A stretch of 64,000 nt of DNA from Thermomonas beijingensis (GTDB lineage: Bacteria; Pseudomonadota; Gammaproteobacteria; Xanthomonadales; Xanthomonadaceae), in the NCBI RefSeq assembly GCF_020034655.1, contig NZ_JAIQDJ010000001.1, forward strand, positions 434,001 to 498,000, written 5' to 3'. Position numbers and translations under genes: made by a program. Below the pieces are notes generated by a model. It had not been told where the DNA came from, did not search any database, and was given only the letters and a program-made list of their open reading frames with translations. Each line of letters starts with the position of its first letter. The first letter of the stretch is position 1. Below are positions 46,206 through 53,678 of this stretch, piece after piece.

Positions 46206-48229
46206 CGTCGGTCCCACCATCCCGTATTGCCACCAATCACGCAGGCAGTTCCCGATTGGGGCGCGCCAGCTTTTCGGCGCTAGCTGCCGAGTCAGCATTG
46301 GCACAGGCATTGCCAGGCTTTCACCCGCGCCCCGCCCAACAGCGCTTGGCAGTGGCCGTAGCGGATGCCTTCGAAGGGCGTCAATTGCTGCTGGCCGAAG
46401 CGGGGACTGGTACCGGCAAGACCTTTGCCTATCTGGTGCCGGCGCTGTTGTCTGGGATGAAAACGATCATCAGCACCGGCACCCGCGCGCTGCAAGACCA
46501 GCTCTATCAGCGTGATCTGCCGCGTGTGCGCGATGCCTTGGGGGTCGGCCTGAAATCGGCACTGCTGAAAGGCCGCGCCAACTATTTGTGCCGCTATCGG
46601 ATGGAGCAGGCCAAGGGTGAATCACGTTTTCAAAGCCGTGAACAGGTTTCGCAATTCCAGCGCATCGTAGCCTGGAGTGGACGCACCCACAGTGGCGATC
46701 TGGCGGAAATGGACTCATTACCGGAAGATTCGCCATTGTTGCCGATGGTGACCTCCACTACCGATAACTGCTTGGGCACCGACTGCCCATTCTGGGGCGA
46801 CTGTTTCGTGGTGCAGGCACGCCAACGCGCGCAAGCCGCTGATGTGGTGGTGGTCAACCATCATCTGCTGCTGGCCGATCTGGCGTTGAAGCAGGAGGGC
46901 TTTGGCGAAATCCTGCCGGGCGCACAGGCCTTTGTGATCGATGAGGCGCACCAGCTGCCAGAACTGGCCGCCCAGTTTTTTGGCGAAGGCATTGGCGCGC
47001 GCCCCTTGGTGGAATTGGCGCGGGATGCCATTGGCGAATGCAAAGACGTGCCCGGTGCGCTGGCTGCGGTGCAGGCCCCCGCGCAGGCATTGGAAGTGGC
47101 TACCCGCGCCCTGCGTGCGGCGATGGATAACTTGCCGGTGCGTGGCACAGCGTGGCGTGCGTTGGATGAGGTGGATGTCGAGCCGGCACTCGGCATGCTG
47201 CTGGACGCATTGGTGCATCTGCAAGCGGCGCTGGACCCTTTGCGGCAAGCGGCACCGGGGCTGGATGCTTGCCATGTGCGCGCACATGGCCACGCATTGC
47301 GGTTGCGGCGCTGGTTGGGTGATGGAGGAGAAAGAGGCTCAGGTTCAGTGCCCGTGCCGGGAACTGAACCTGAGCCTCTTTCCCGCCTTTCTGTGCATTG
47401 GTACGAACTCACCCCGCGCGGGTTTCGATTGCAGCGCACGCCGCTGGATGTTTCGGCCCCATTGCGCACGCATCGCGAGCAATCCAACGCGGCGTGGGTG
47501 TTCACCTCGGCCACACTCGCGGTGGAGGGGAGGTTTCATCACATGGCGCAGCGGCTGGGGATCGAACAGGCGCAAGAGTTGATCGAGCCCAGCCCCTTTG
47601 ATTGGGATCGGCAAACGTTGTGCTATTTGCCTACCCACTTGCCGGAGCCTGCAATGCGCGACTACGGGCAGGCCATGCTGGCGGCGGTACGGCCGGTATT
47701 GCAGGCATCGGCTGGGCGTGCGTTCTTGCTGTTCGCCTCGCATCGCGCACTACGTGAAGCTGCCGAAGCGCTCAAGGATGCTCCGTGGCCGTTGTTCGTG
47801 CAGGGCAGTGAGCCGCGCCATGTGCTGTTGCAACGGTTTCGCGAGTCGGGTAATGGTGTGCTGCTGGGCACCGCCAGTTTCCGTGAAGGCGTGGATGTGG
47901 CCGGCGATGCCTTGAGTGTGGTGGTGATCGACAAGCTGCCGTTTGCCGCGCCCGACGACCCCGTGTTTGAAGCGCGCCTGGATGCCATCCGGCGTGCTGG
48001 CGGCAACCCGTTCCGCGACGAGCAATTGCCGCAAGCGGTCATTGCGCTCAAGCAGGGCGCGGGTCGCTTGATCCGCACCGAAACCGACCGCGGGGTGTTG
48101 GTGCTGTGCGACCCGAGGCTCACCCAGAAGTCGTATGGCCGGGTGTTTTTGGAGTCTCTACCGCCGCTGCCCATCACGCGTGCATTGGCGGATATTCAAG
48201 CCTTCTTCGCCACGCCCCCGCAGGCTTAG
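46202..48229 (+). CDS. yoaA: YoaA/DinG-type Fe-S helicase with in-frame palindrome
   Basis: XPD-like superfamily 2 DNA helicase, 675 residues. Walker A AEAGTGTGKT (65-74), an iron-sulfur cluster region with four Cys (RANYLCRYRME...NCLGTDCPFWGDCF), the VIDEAHQ box, VFTSATLA, and motif VI IALKQGAGRLIRTETDRG. YoaA acts in replication-repair with the clamp-loader protein HolC in E. coli. A stretch at about residues 377-395 (GERGSGSVPVPGTEPEPLS) is encoded by a perfect palindromic element and interrupts the normal RRWLGD...VHWYEL pattern of the arch domain. Translationally coupled to mrcB. Confidence 0.93.
   Translation: MTSVPPSRIATNHAGSSRLGRASFSALAAESALAQALPGFHPRPAQQRLAVAVADAFEGRQLLLAEAGTGTGKTFAYLVPALLSGMKTIISTGTRALQDQLYQRDLPRVRDALGVGLKSALLKGRANYLCRYRMEQAKGESRFQSREQVSQFQRIVAWSGRTHSGDLAEMDSLPEDSPLLPMVTSTTDNCLGTDCPFWGDCFVVQARQRAQAADVVVVNHHLLLADLALKQEGFGEILPGAQAFVIDEAHQLPELAAQFFGEGIGARPLVELARDAIGECKDVPGALAAVQAPAQALEVATRALRAAMDNLPVRGTAWRALDEVDVEPALGMLLDALVHLQAALDPLRQAAPGLDACHVRAHGHALRLRRWLGDGGERGSGSVPVPGTEPEPLSRLSVHWYELTPRGFRLQRTPLDVSAPLRTHREQSNAAWVFTSATLAVEGRFHHMAQRLGIEQAQELIEPSPFDWDRQTLCYLPTHLPEPAMRDYGQAMLAAVRPVLQASAGRAFLLFASHRALREAAEALKDAPWPLFVQGSEPRHVLLQRFRESGNGVLLGTASFREGVDVAGDALSVVVIDKLPFAAPDDPVFEARLDAIRRAGGNPFRDEQLPQAVIALKQGAGRLIRTETDRGVLVLCDPRLTQKSYGRVFLESLPPLPITRALADIQAFFATPPQA
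47330..47382. repeat. Perfect 20-bp-arm palindrome inside yoaA
   Basis: Left arm 47330-47349 (ends AGGCTCAGGTTCAGT) and right arm 47363-47382 (ACTGAACCTGAGCCTCTTTC) are exact inverse complements. The 13-base centre holds a further CCCG/CGGG stem. The element has an open frame and adds about 18-19 residues to the helicase. Confidence 0.9.
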
Positions 48230-48768
48230 CCTGCCGGCGAGCCATCCGGGTTGTGGTCGATCATCCACAGCCCGGCCCATAATTTCAGGTCCAGCTCGAA
48301 ACCTTCCGCTTGCTTGCGCATCAGCCACGCCGGCGCTTCGCAGCGCGGCACCGCATGCACGATGATGTCCTCGCCATCCACCCCGCCGCCATCGCCCACC
48401 CGCACCAGTTCAAGGGCACGCACGAAGGCGATGCGTTCGTTGCTCATGCCCGAGGACGTGGGGCCAATCAGCAGCACGTCCACCTTGCCCGGTGACCAGC
48501 CGGTTTCCTCGATCAACTCGCGGCGAGCGGCATCCATCAAGGTGTCTTGCGCGTGGTCATCGCCGACCAGGCCGGCTGGCATTTCAATGGTGCGTGCGCC
48601 CAGCGGAATGCGGTATTGCTCGACAAACAGCACCTCATCGGCCGGCGTCACCGCAATCACGATCACCGCCATACCTTGCCCGTGGGTGCGCTCGCAGGAT
48701 TCCCAATGGCCAATCCGCACCAGCCGCAGCCATTGGCCTTCGTACAGGGTTTGTTTGAGGTTGCTCAT
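48226..48768 (-). CDS. Nudix hydrolase (ADP-ribose pyrophosphatase/NudE-like)
   Basis: 180-residue pyrophosphohydrolase of nucleoside-diphosphate derivatives. The Nudix box is recognisable around PAGLVGDDHAQDTLMDAARR and ELIEETGW: G-x5-[D]-x7-REL-x-EE-x-GW. The first Glu of the box is Asp here; the catalytic REUxEE core is intact. IGPTSSGMSNERIAFV matches the ADP-ribose/GDP-mannose hydrolase branch. Its TAA overlaps the TAG of yoaA on the other strand. The 208-base gap upstream holds a large inverted-repeat element. Confidence 0.85.
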   Translation of the reverse strand: MSNLKQTLYEGQWLRLVRIGHWESCERTHGQGMAVIVIAVTPADEVLFVEQYRIPLGARTIEMPAGLVGDDHAQDTLMDAARRELIEETGWSPGKVDVLLIGPTSSGMSNERIAFVRALELVRVGDGGGVDGEDIIVHAVPRCEAPAWLMRKQAEGFELDLKLWAGLWMIDHNPDGSPAG

Positions 48769-48779
48769 GTCTCGATGCT

Positions 48780-48972
48780 AACGCAGGCGTGTGGCGGTGT
48801 GGCGTTCGAGCGCGCCATGGGCGAGCAACCGCTGCCTGCGCAGCATGCTGCGCGTGGTTGCGAACGCCCGGCACCGTGTGCCGGGCCGGACCGCGCAGCG
48901 GGCGCGTGGCCGTGCGTCGAAGCGGGATGTGCAGCCCAAGCGGCGAGCGCCACACCGCCGCACGCCCGCGTT
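48780..48972. repeat. Intergenic element closed by 29-bp inverted repeats
   Basis: Left arm 48780-48808 and right arm 48944-48972 are inverse complements with 26 of 29 matches (core GGCGGTGTGGCG). Inside are the perfect palindrome GCGCAGCATGCTGCGC (48838-48853), hairpin GCCCGGCAC/GTGCCGGGC (48867-48887) and GCAACC/GGTTGC arms flanking the palindrome. It fills the gap between the exonuclease stop (48977) and the Nudix start (48768). No transposase or T-run. Confidence 0.85.
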
Positions 48973-48976
48973 GCAA

Positions 48977-49864
48977 CTACAACGATGCCGCTTCGTACAA
49001 GCGCTTGCGCGTCATCGGGCCGAACTTCACCCAGTCGGCCAGAGCGTCGAGTTCTTCGGCATCGCCGCTGCCACGCGCAAAGTCGCCCTCGGGTAGCGGC
49101 GCATGCAGGGCAATCGTGGTCAGTTGCCGCCACAGCAGGGCATGTTCGCGCTGCTCGCGCAGCCGCAGGGCCAACCCCGCCGCGCCGCGCAGGCGCAGGA
49201 ACGGGATTTCATCAATGCGCGCCAGCAGCGCATCCAGGTTGCCAAAATGCGCCAGCAGCACCGCGGCCGATTTCGGGCCGATACCGGTGACACCGGGAAT
49301 GTTGTCCACCGCATCGCCGGTCAGCGCCAGATAGTCGGCCATCTGCTGCGCATGCACGCCGTGCCGGGCCTTCACCCCGGCAGCGCCCCAGCGTTCGCGC
49401 TTAGCATAGTCGTATTGCTCATCACCATCGCCCAACAGTTGCGATAAATCCTTGTCGGCCGACACGATGACACTGCGAAACCCTTGGCTGCGTGCGCGAT
49501 GCACCGCGCTGCCGATCAAATCATCGGCCTCGAAGTCGGTATGCGCCAAGGTGGTCAGCCCCAAGCCCTCGCACAGCGCCTTGCACCACGCAAATTGTCG
49601 GCGCAGCTCCGCCGGGGCAGGGTCGCGGTTGGCTTTGTAGGCGGGATACAAGGCATTGCGAAAACAACTGTCCAGCGCTTCATCGAAGGCGATGGCGATG
49701 TGTTGCGGGTGCTCGCGTTCCAGCAAATCCAATAGAAAACGCGCAAACCCGTGCACCGCATTGGTGGGCCAGCCATCGGCATCGTGAAATTCATCCGGCA
49801 TCGAGTGCCAGGCGCGGAATACGTACAGCGAGGCATCGACAAGGTGCAAGGTGCGAGAGGACAT
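48977..49864 (-). CDS. 5'-3' exonuclease / flap-endonuclease-like protein
   Basis: 295 residues, resembling the stand-alone 5' nuclease domain of DNA polymerase I (Xni/ExoIX group). Acidic metal-site motifs: LVDASLYVFRAW near the start, AFDEALDSCFRNALYPAYKANR, DFEADDLIGS, VSADKDLSQLL, and the helix-hairpin-helix LTGDAVDNIPGVTGIGPKSAA. It likely trims flaps or binds them structurally in replication and repair. ATG 49864 is the best start; an in-frame extension to 49945 reads through low-complexity sequence. Confidence 0.9.
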   Translation of the reverse strand: MSSRTLHLVDASLYVFRAWHSMPDEFHDADGWPTNAVHGFARFLLDLLEREHPQHIAIAFDEALDSCFRNALYPAYKANRDPAPAELRRQFAWCKALCEGLGLTTLAHTDFEADDLIGSAVHRARSQGFRSVIVSADKDLSQLLGDGDEQYDYAKRERWGAAGVKARHGVHAQQMADYLALTGDAVDNIPGVTGIGPKSAAVLLAHFGNLDALLARIDEIPFLRLRGAAGLALRLREQREHALLWRQLTTIALHAPLPEGDFARGSGDAEELDALADWVKFGPMTRKRLYEAASL

Positions 49865-49888
49865 GGTGAAAAACCCGTAAGCGCAGCA

Positions 49889-49964
49889 AGCTGGCGGGAG
49901 CGTCGGGAGATTCGCGTAGCCGCATTGCAGCGGCGGAGCGAACACCCGGCGTCAGGCGCCAGCT
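49889..49964. repeat. Inverted repeat in the nitroreductase-exonuclease gap
   Basis: AGCTGGCG (49889-49896) and CGCCAGCT (49957-49964) are perfect inverse complements enclosing 60 bases. The right arm touches the nitroreductase stop codon. It could fold in the minus-strand mRNA; no T-run. Confidence 0.4.
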
Positions 49965-50560
49965 CAGGAATGCTCGAAGCGATGGTTGGCGTGTGCGGTC
50001 CAATCGGCAAGCAACGCCGCGGCATCCGGTCGCTCGCGCTCAGGTACCGCCACCAGCGCGGTGCCGATCGCAATGCTGCCCAGCAATTGCTCGTCGGCAG
50101 TCAATCCAAGTGTTTGTTCCAGCAGTGGCCGGTCATACGCTGGCCAGCCGGTCAACCACTGCGCGCCAAAGCCTTCGGCTTGCGCGGCCAGCAACAGTTG
50201 GAAGCACACGCAGGCGGCACTGGAAAACCGTTCGGATGCCGGGATTTTTTCGTCCTCGCCCAACCTGGCAATCACCGCGATCGTGAGCGGTGGCATGGTG
50301 AAGCGACTGCGCAGTTTTTCGATGACGGCAGCACCCGCCTCCGGCTCAAGCTGCAGCAGCCGTGCTTGCGCCGCATCGGCCAATTGGGTGCGGGCATCGC
50401 CCGTGATCCGCAAAAACCGGAACGGTACCCGCTTGCCGTGGTCGGGCACATGCACCGCGGTTTGCAGCATTGCCAGCAGCTGCGCATCGCTGGGGCCGGG
50501 CGCGGCCAGTTGGCGGGTGGGCGTGGACACGCGGCTTAGAAGGGCGTTATGGGTCAGCAT
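49964..50560 (-). CDS. Nitroreductase-family FMN oxidoreductase (YdjA-like)
   Basis: About 198 residues of the flavin nitroreductase fold. RQLAAPGPSDAQLLAMLQTAVHVPDHG, RVPFRFLRITG and the AAQAEGFGAQWLTGWP segment resemble E. coli YdjA, a small NAD(P)H-dependent nitroreductase. Substrate unknown. ATG 50560 is preferred to the in-frame TTG at 50566. Probably first gene of a minus-strand unit with the exonuclease and Nudix genes. It diverges from pntAA. Confidence 0.85.
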   Translation of the reverse strand: MLTHNALLSRVSTPTRQLAAPGPSDAQLLAMLQTAVHVPDHGKRVPFRFLRITGDARTQLADAAQARLLQLEPEAGAAVIEKLRSRFTMPPLTIAVIARLGEDEKIPASERFSSAACVCFQLLLAAQAEGFGAQWLTGWPAYDRPLLEQTLGLTADEQLLGSIAIGTALVAVPERERPDAAALLADWTAHANHRFEHS

Positions 50561-50634
50561 CAGCAAACATCATTGCGGGGAAGTGCCATGGTAGCGGTAG
50601 GATGCAGGGATCGAGACAAGTTGGGGGATACGCA

Positions 50635-51738
50635 ATGGCGGTGATCGTGGGCGTGGCACGGGAAACAGCAACCGGCGAGCGCCGGGTGGCCTTGAGTCCG
50701 GAAACCTGCAAGAAACTGGTGGCCGCCGGTTGCGCGGTGCGCATCCAGCCGGGTATTGGCGCCGGAGCGTACTTTACTGACGCGGCTTATATCGATGTGG
50801 GCGCGCAGTTGGCCGAGGATGCCACCGCCGCCGCCGATCTGGTGCTGTGCGTGCAGCCGCCGGAGCCTGCCGCCATCGCCGGGTTGAAGCACGGCACGGT
50901 ACTGGTGGGCAGCCTGCATCCCCAGGCCGATGCGGCGCGGAGCGCGGCCCTCCAGTCCGCGGGCGTGGTTGCGTTTCCACTGGAGCGCCTGCCGCGGACC
51001 ACCCGCGCCCAGGCGATGGACGTGCTCAGTTCGCAGGCCGGCATGGCTGGCTACAAAGCAGTATTGATTGCCGCGCAACTGGCCCCGCGCTTTTTCCCGA
51101 TGCTCACCACTGCGGCCGGCACCATTCGCCCCTCCAAGGTGCTGATTGTGGGTGCGGGCGTGGCCGGCTTGCAGGCGATTGCCACCGCCAAGCGGCTGGG
51201 TGCGGCGGTGGAAGGCTTCGACGTGCGCCCGGAAACCCGCGAGCAGATTGAATCGCTGGGCGGCAAATTCCTGGACTTGGGCGTGTCTGCCGCCGGCGAA
51301 GGCGGCTATGCACGCCAACTCACCGACGAAGAACGCGCCCTGCAGCAGCAGCGGCTGGCCGATCACCTGAAAGGCATCGACGTGGTGGTGTGCACCGCCG
51401 CTGTGCCGGGCCGGCCTGCGCCGAAAATCATTACCGAGGCGATGGTGGCCGGCATGAAGCCGGGCAGTGTGGTGGTGGATCTGGCTGCCGAAACCGGCGG
51501 CAATTGCGCCCTGACCCAGCCCGGGCAAACCATCGAATCCGCTGGTGTCACCGTCGCCGGGCCGCTGAATCTGGCCTCGATGGGTGCCCAGCACGCCAGC
51601 GAAATGTACGCCCGCAACGTCTTCAACTTCGTCAGCCTGCTGCTCAAGGACGGCGCGCTGCACTTCGATTGGGGCGATGAGCTGCTGGCTAGGAGCGTGT
51701 GGCCGGAACGGGTGGAGGCGGGCGTGACGAAGGCGTAA
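50635..51738 (+). CDS. pntAA: NAD(P) transhydrogenase alpha subunit, part 1 (NAD-binding)
   Basis: 367-residue cytoplasmic domain I of proton-translocating transhydrogenase, which makes NADPH from NADH using the proton motive force. Alanine-dehydrogenase/PntA N-terminal fold (GVARETATGERRVALSPET), LSSQAGMAGYKAVL, the NAD-binding VLIVGAGVAGLQAIATAKRLGA, and the RQD-loop region. It lacks the membrane helices, which are encoded by a separate small gene (pntAB) 1.6 kb downstream. Start ATG 50635 with GGGGGA upstream. Confidence 0.94.
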   Translation: MAVIVGVARETATGERRVALSPETCKKLVAAGCAVRIQPGIGAGAYFTDAAYIDVGAQLAEDATAAADLVLCVQPPEPAAIAGLKHGTVLVGSLHPQADAARSAALQSAGVVAFPLERLPRTTRAQAMDVLSSQAGMAGYKAVLIAAQLAPRFFPMLTTAAGTIRPSKVLIVGAGVAGLQAIATAKRLGAAVEGFDVRPETREQIESLGGKFLDLGVSAAGEGGYARQLTDEERALQQQRLADHLKGIDVVVCTAAVPGRPAPKIITEAMVAGMKPGSVVVDLAAETGGNCALTQPGQTIESAGVTVAGPLNLASMGAQHASEMYARNVFNFVSLLLKDGALHFDWGDELLARSVWPERVEAGVTKA

Positions 51739-51828
51739 ATGTCTTCGGGATAGTTTGGTGGATAGGCGTGCAGGAACAGCGACGGATGGATTCGGGTTGC
51801 TGCTGACTCACGCAGCGTATTGCCATCA

Positions 51829-52290
51829 TCACGGTTTGGATGGCGGCATCGGGGCCGGTGGTGCCGGGTGCGCCTTGACCCATTCGTTGCGTTGCGGTGG
51901 GGTCATTTGCTGCCATTTGCCCATAAAGGCGCGGCGGTCTTCCTTGCTCATGCCATGCACGAAATTGAACACGGCGCGGGCGTGTTCGCGCTGTTCCGGG
52001 GTCATGGCTTCCCAACGTTCCATGCCGCGACGGGCGTGGTCGCGCTGCGGCGGGGGCATGTCTTTCCAGCGCTTGGCGTATTCCATGAATTGCGGGCGGC
52101 GCTCGGGTTCGCGGTTCCAGCGGTCACGCACCGGGGCGATCAGCAGTTCGCGCTGGGCCGGACTGAGTTGCTCCCAGGCCGGCATGGCCTCTGTCGGCGG
52201 TGGCGCGGGTTTGGCGTCTTGTGCATGGGTTGCAAAAGGGGCGAGCGCCAAGCCGGCGAGCAGGACAAGGGTATTGATGCGAGTGGTCAT
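51829..52290 (-). CDS. DUF3106-type secreted protein
   Basis: 153 residues with a Sec signal peptide (TLVLLAGLALAPFATHAQ). The mature part repeats WEQLSPAQRELLIAP, WKDMPPPQRDHARRGM, WEAMTPEQREHARAVF and WQQMTPPQRNEWVKA, the W-x-x-L/M-(S/T/P)PxQR units of DUF3106, comparable to CpxP/Spy-like LTxxQ repeats. Probably a periplasmic envelope-stress or sensor protein. It follows the membrane-anchored protein gene by three bases in a sigma-factor operon. Confidence 0.85.
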   Translation of the reverse strand: MTTRINTLVLLAGLALAPFATHAQDAKPAPPPTEAMPAWEQLSPAQRELLIAPVRDRWNREPERRPQFMEYAKRWKDMPPPQRDHARRGMERWEAMTPEQREHARAVFNFVHGMSKEDRRAFMGKWQQMTPPQRNEWVKAHPAPPAPMPPSKP

Positions 52291-52293
52291 GAC

Positions 52294-52674
52294 TTACTCC
52301 ATTGCCAGTTGGCGGGTTTCCGAAGCACCCAGCCAAGCGTAGAAATCGGGGTCTTCTTCCAATGCGGCGTTGCCACGGGCTGTTGCGGATGCGGTGGTGG
52401 CTTGCGTGGTGATGGCCACCGACGCAGTGACGGCAGGCGACAACGCCGGCTGCGACTGCGGGAAAAACTGCACGCCGACCGCCAAAGCACACACCGAGGC
52501 GAATGCGGCTGCCGCCAAACGCAGGCGGTGGCCTGACTTGGCGATGCCGCTACCACGCAGTGCCGCATTCCGGCGCTGCGCCAGTTGCGCCTGCACCTGC
52601 GGGGACAGCTGCGCCAACGCGGCAGCATGGTGGATGCGCAGGTGGATATCGAAGTTGTCTGTGTTCCCGTTCAT
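52294..52674 (-). CDS. Single-pass membrane protein, probable anti-sigma factor
   Basis: 126 residues: soluble N-terminal part (about 1-55, MNGNTDNFDIHLRIHHAA), one membrane helix (LRLAAAAFASVCALAVGVQFF), then a Thr/Ala-rich periplasmic stretch and a C-terminal EEDPDFYAWLG motif. No sequence family is certain. Its start overlaps the sigma-factor stop (ATGA) and it sits before a DUF3106 gene, the arrangement of sigma/DUF3619/DUF3106 operons seen in betaproteobacteria, hence the anti-sigma inference. ATG 52674 is chosen because upstream frame is sigma-factor sequence. Confidence 0.7.
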   Translation of the reverse strand: MNGNTDNFDIHLRIHHAAALAQLSPQVQAQLAQRRNAALRGSGIAKSGHRLRLAAAAFASVCALAVGVQFFPQSQPALSPAVTASVAITTQATTASATARGNAALEEDPDFYAWLGASETRQLAME

Positions 52675-53249
52675 CGGAACGCCTCCAGTTGTTTCTGCAA
52701 TGCCTCGCGTGCGCGTGACAAATGGGTTTTCACCGAGCCTTCGCTGCAGCCCATCACGCGGGCGGTCGCGGCGACATCCAATTCTTCCAGCACACGCAAG
52801 GTGAAAGCTTCGCGCTGGCGCGCCGGCAGACTGCGCAGCGCGTTGCTGATTTCCTGCCACGCCTCGCGGCTGTCATGGCTGCGCGACGGGTCGGGTGTGT
52901 CATCGGCCCAGTCCACCGCATCGCCGTCCTTGCCGGTGCTGCCCGGCAACAACCAACGCAGGCGAAACAGGCTGCGCCGCTGCATATCGGTGATCTTGTT
53001 GCGCAAGATGCTCCAAAACAGCGGGCTCCATTCGGTTGCCGGATGATCGCGGTAGGCCAGCATTTTCAGCATCGCCTCCTGTACCGCATCCAGCGCATCC
53101 TCGCGATGACGCAGGCCCAATTCGGCAAAGCGGAAGGCGCGTGCATCAATCCCGCGCAAAAACGCTTCCAGCGTTGTTGGCAGGTCAGTCTCGGCTGCGG
53201 GCGGTGCGGTCTTCACCGACCCAAGCTTAGCGGGGGACAGCAGCAACAT
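52671..53249 (-). CDS. ECF-type RNA polymerase sigma factor
   Basis: About 192 residues. Region 2 is seen as AFRFAELGLRHREDALDAVQEAMLKML followed by WSPLFWSILRNKITDMQRR, and region 4 as LPARQREAFTLRVLEELDVAATARVMGCSEGSVKTHLSRARE. It is likely held by the membrane protein encoded next. The start is uncertain: ATG 53249 is used, and a GTG just before KTAPPAAETDLP is an alternative. The gene is divergent from pntAB and lies between the two alpha-subunit genes of transhydrogenase. Confidence 0.88.
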   Translation of the reverse strand: MLLLSPAKLGSVKTAPPAAETDLPTTLEAFLRGIDARAFRFAELGLRHREDALDAVQEAMLKMLAYRDHPATEWSPLFWSILRNKITDMQRRSLFRLRWLLPGSTGKDGDAVDWADDTPDPSRSHDSREAWQEISNALRSLPARQREAFTLRVLEELDVAATARVMGCSEGSVKTHLSRAREALQKQLEAFR

Positions 53250-53381
53250 GCGGATCCACGGTGGCTGACCGGGCGGAATTGCCACAGTCATGCTGCAAAC
53301 GCATGGGCTGCCATCCGGTTGACATGGCATCTGATCGCTCGCCGTGTTTATGATGCAGACAGACAATCGGGGAGGTGGGCT

Positions 53382-53678
53382 GTGGGCGATGGCTTCGTGG
53401 CGTTGTATATCTTTATGCTGGCAGGCATCGCCGGGCACGTGATCATTTCGCGGGTACCGGTGATCCTGCATACCCCGTTGATGTCGGGCTCCAACTTCAT
53501 CCACGGCATCGTGTTGATTGGTGCAATGGTCATGCTGGGTGAGGCGAAAACCCCGCTGGAGCAGGCGCTGGGCTTTGTGGCGGTGCTGCTGGGCGCAGGC
53601 AATGCGGCCGGTGGCTATGTGGTCACCGAGCGCATGCTGGACATGTTCAAGGCCAGCAAGAAAGGGGATGCCAAGTGA
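53382..53678 (+). CDS. pntAB: NAD(P) transhydrogenase alpha subunit, part 2 (membrane)
   Basis: 98-residue membrane part of the alpha subunit: LYIFMLAGIAGHVIISRVP, FIHGIVLIGAMVMLG and EQALGFVAVLLGAGNAAGG form three membrane helices. Start GTG 53382 has GGGAGG upstream; the long in-frame opening to 52722 is antisense to the sigma-factor gene. The stop overlaps the pntB GTG (GTGA). A separate pntAB is common, but here it is cut off from pntAA by three minus-strand genes. Confidence 0.93.
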   Translation: MGDGFVALYIFMLAGIAGHVIISRVPVILHTPLMSGSNFIHGIVLIGAMVMLGEAKTPLEQALGFVAVLLGAGNAAGGYVVTERMLDMFKASKKGDAK

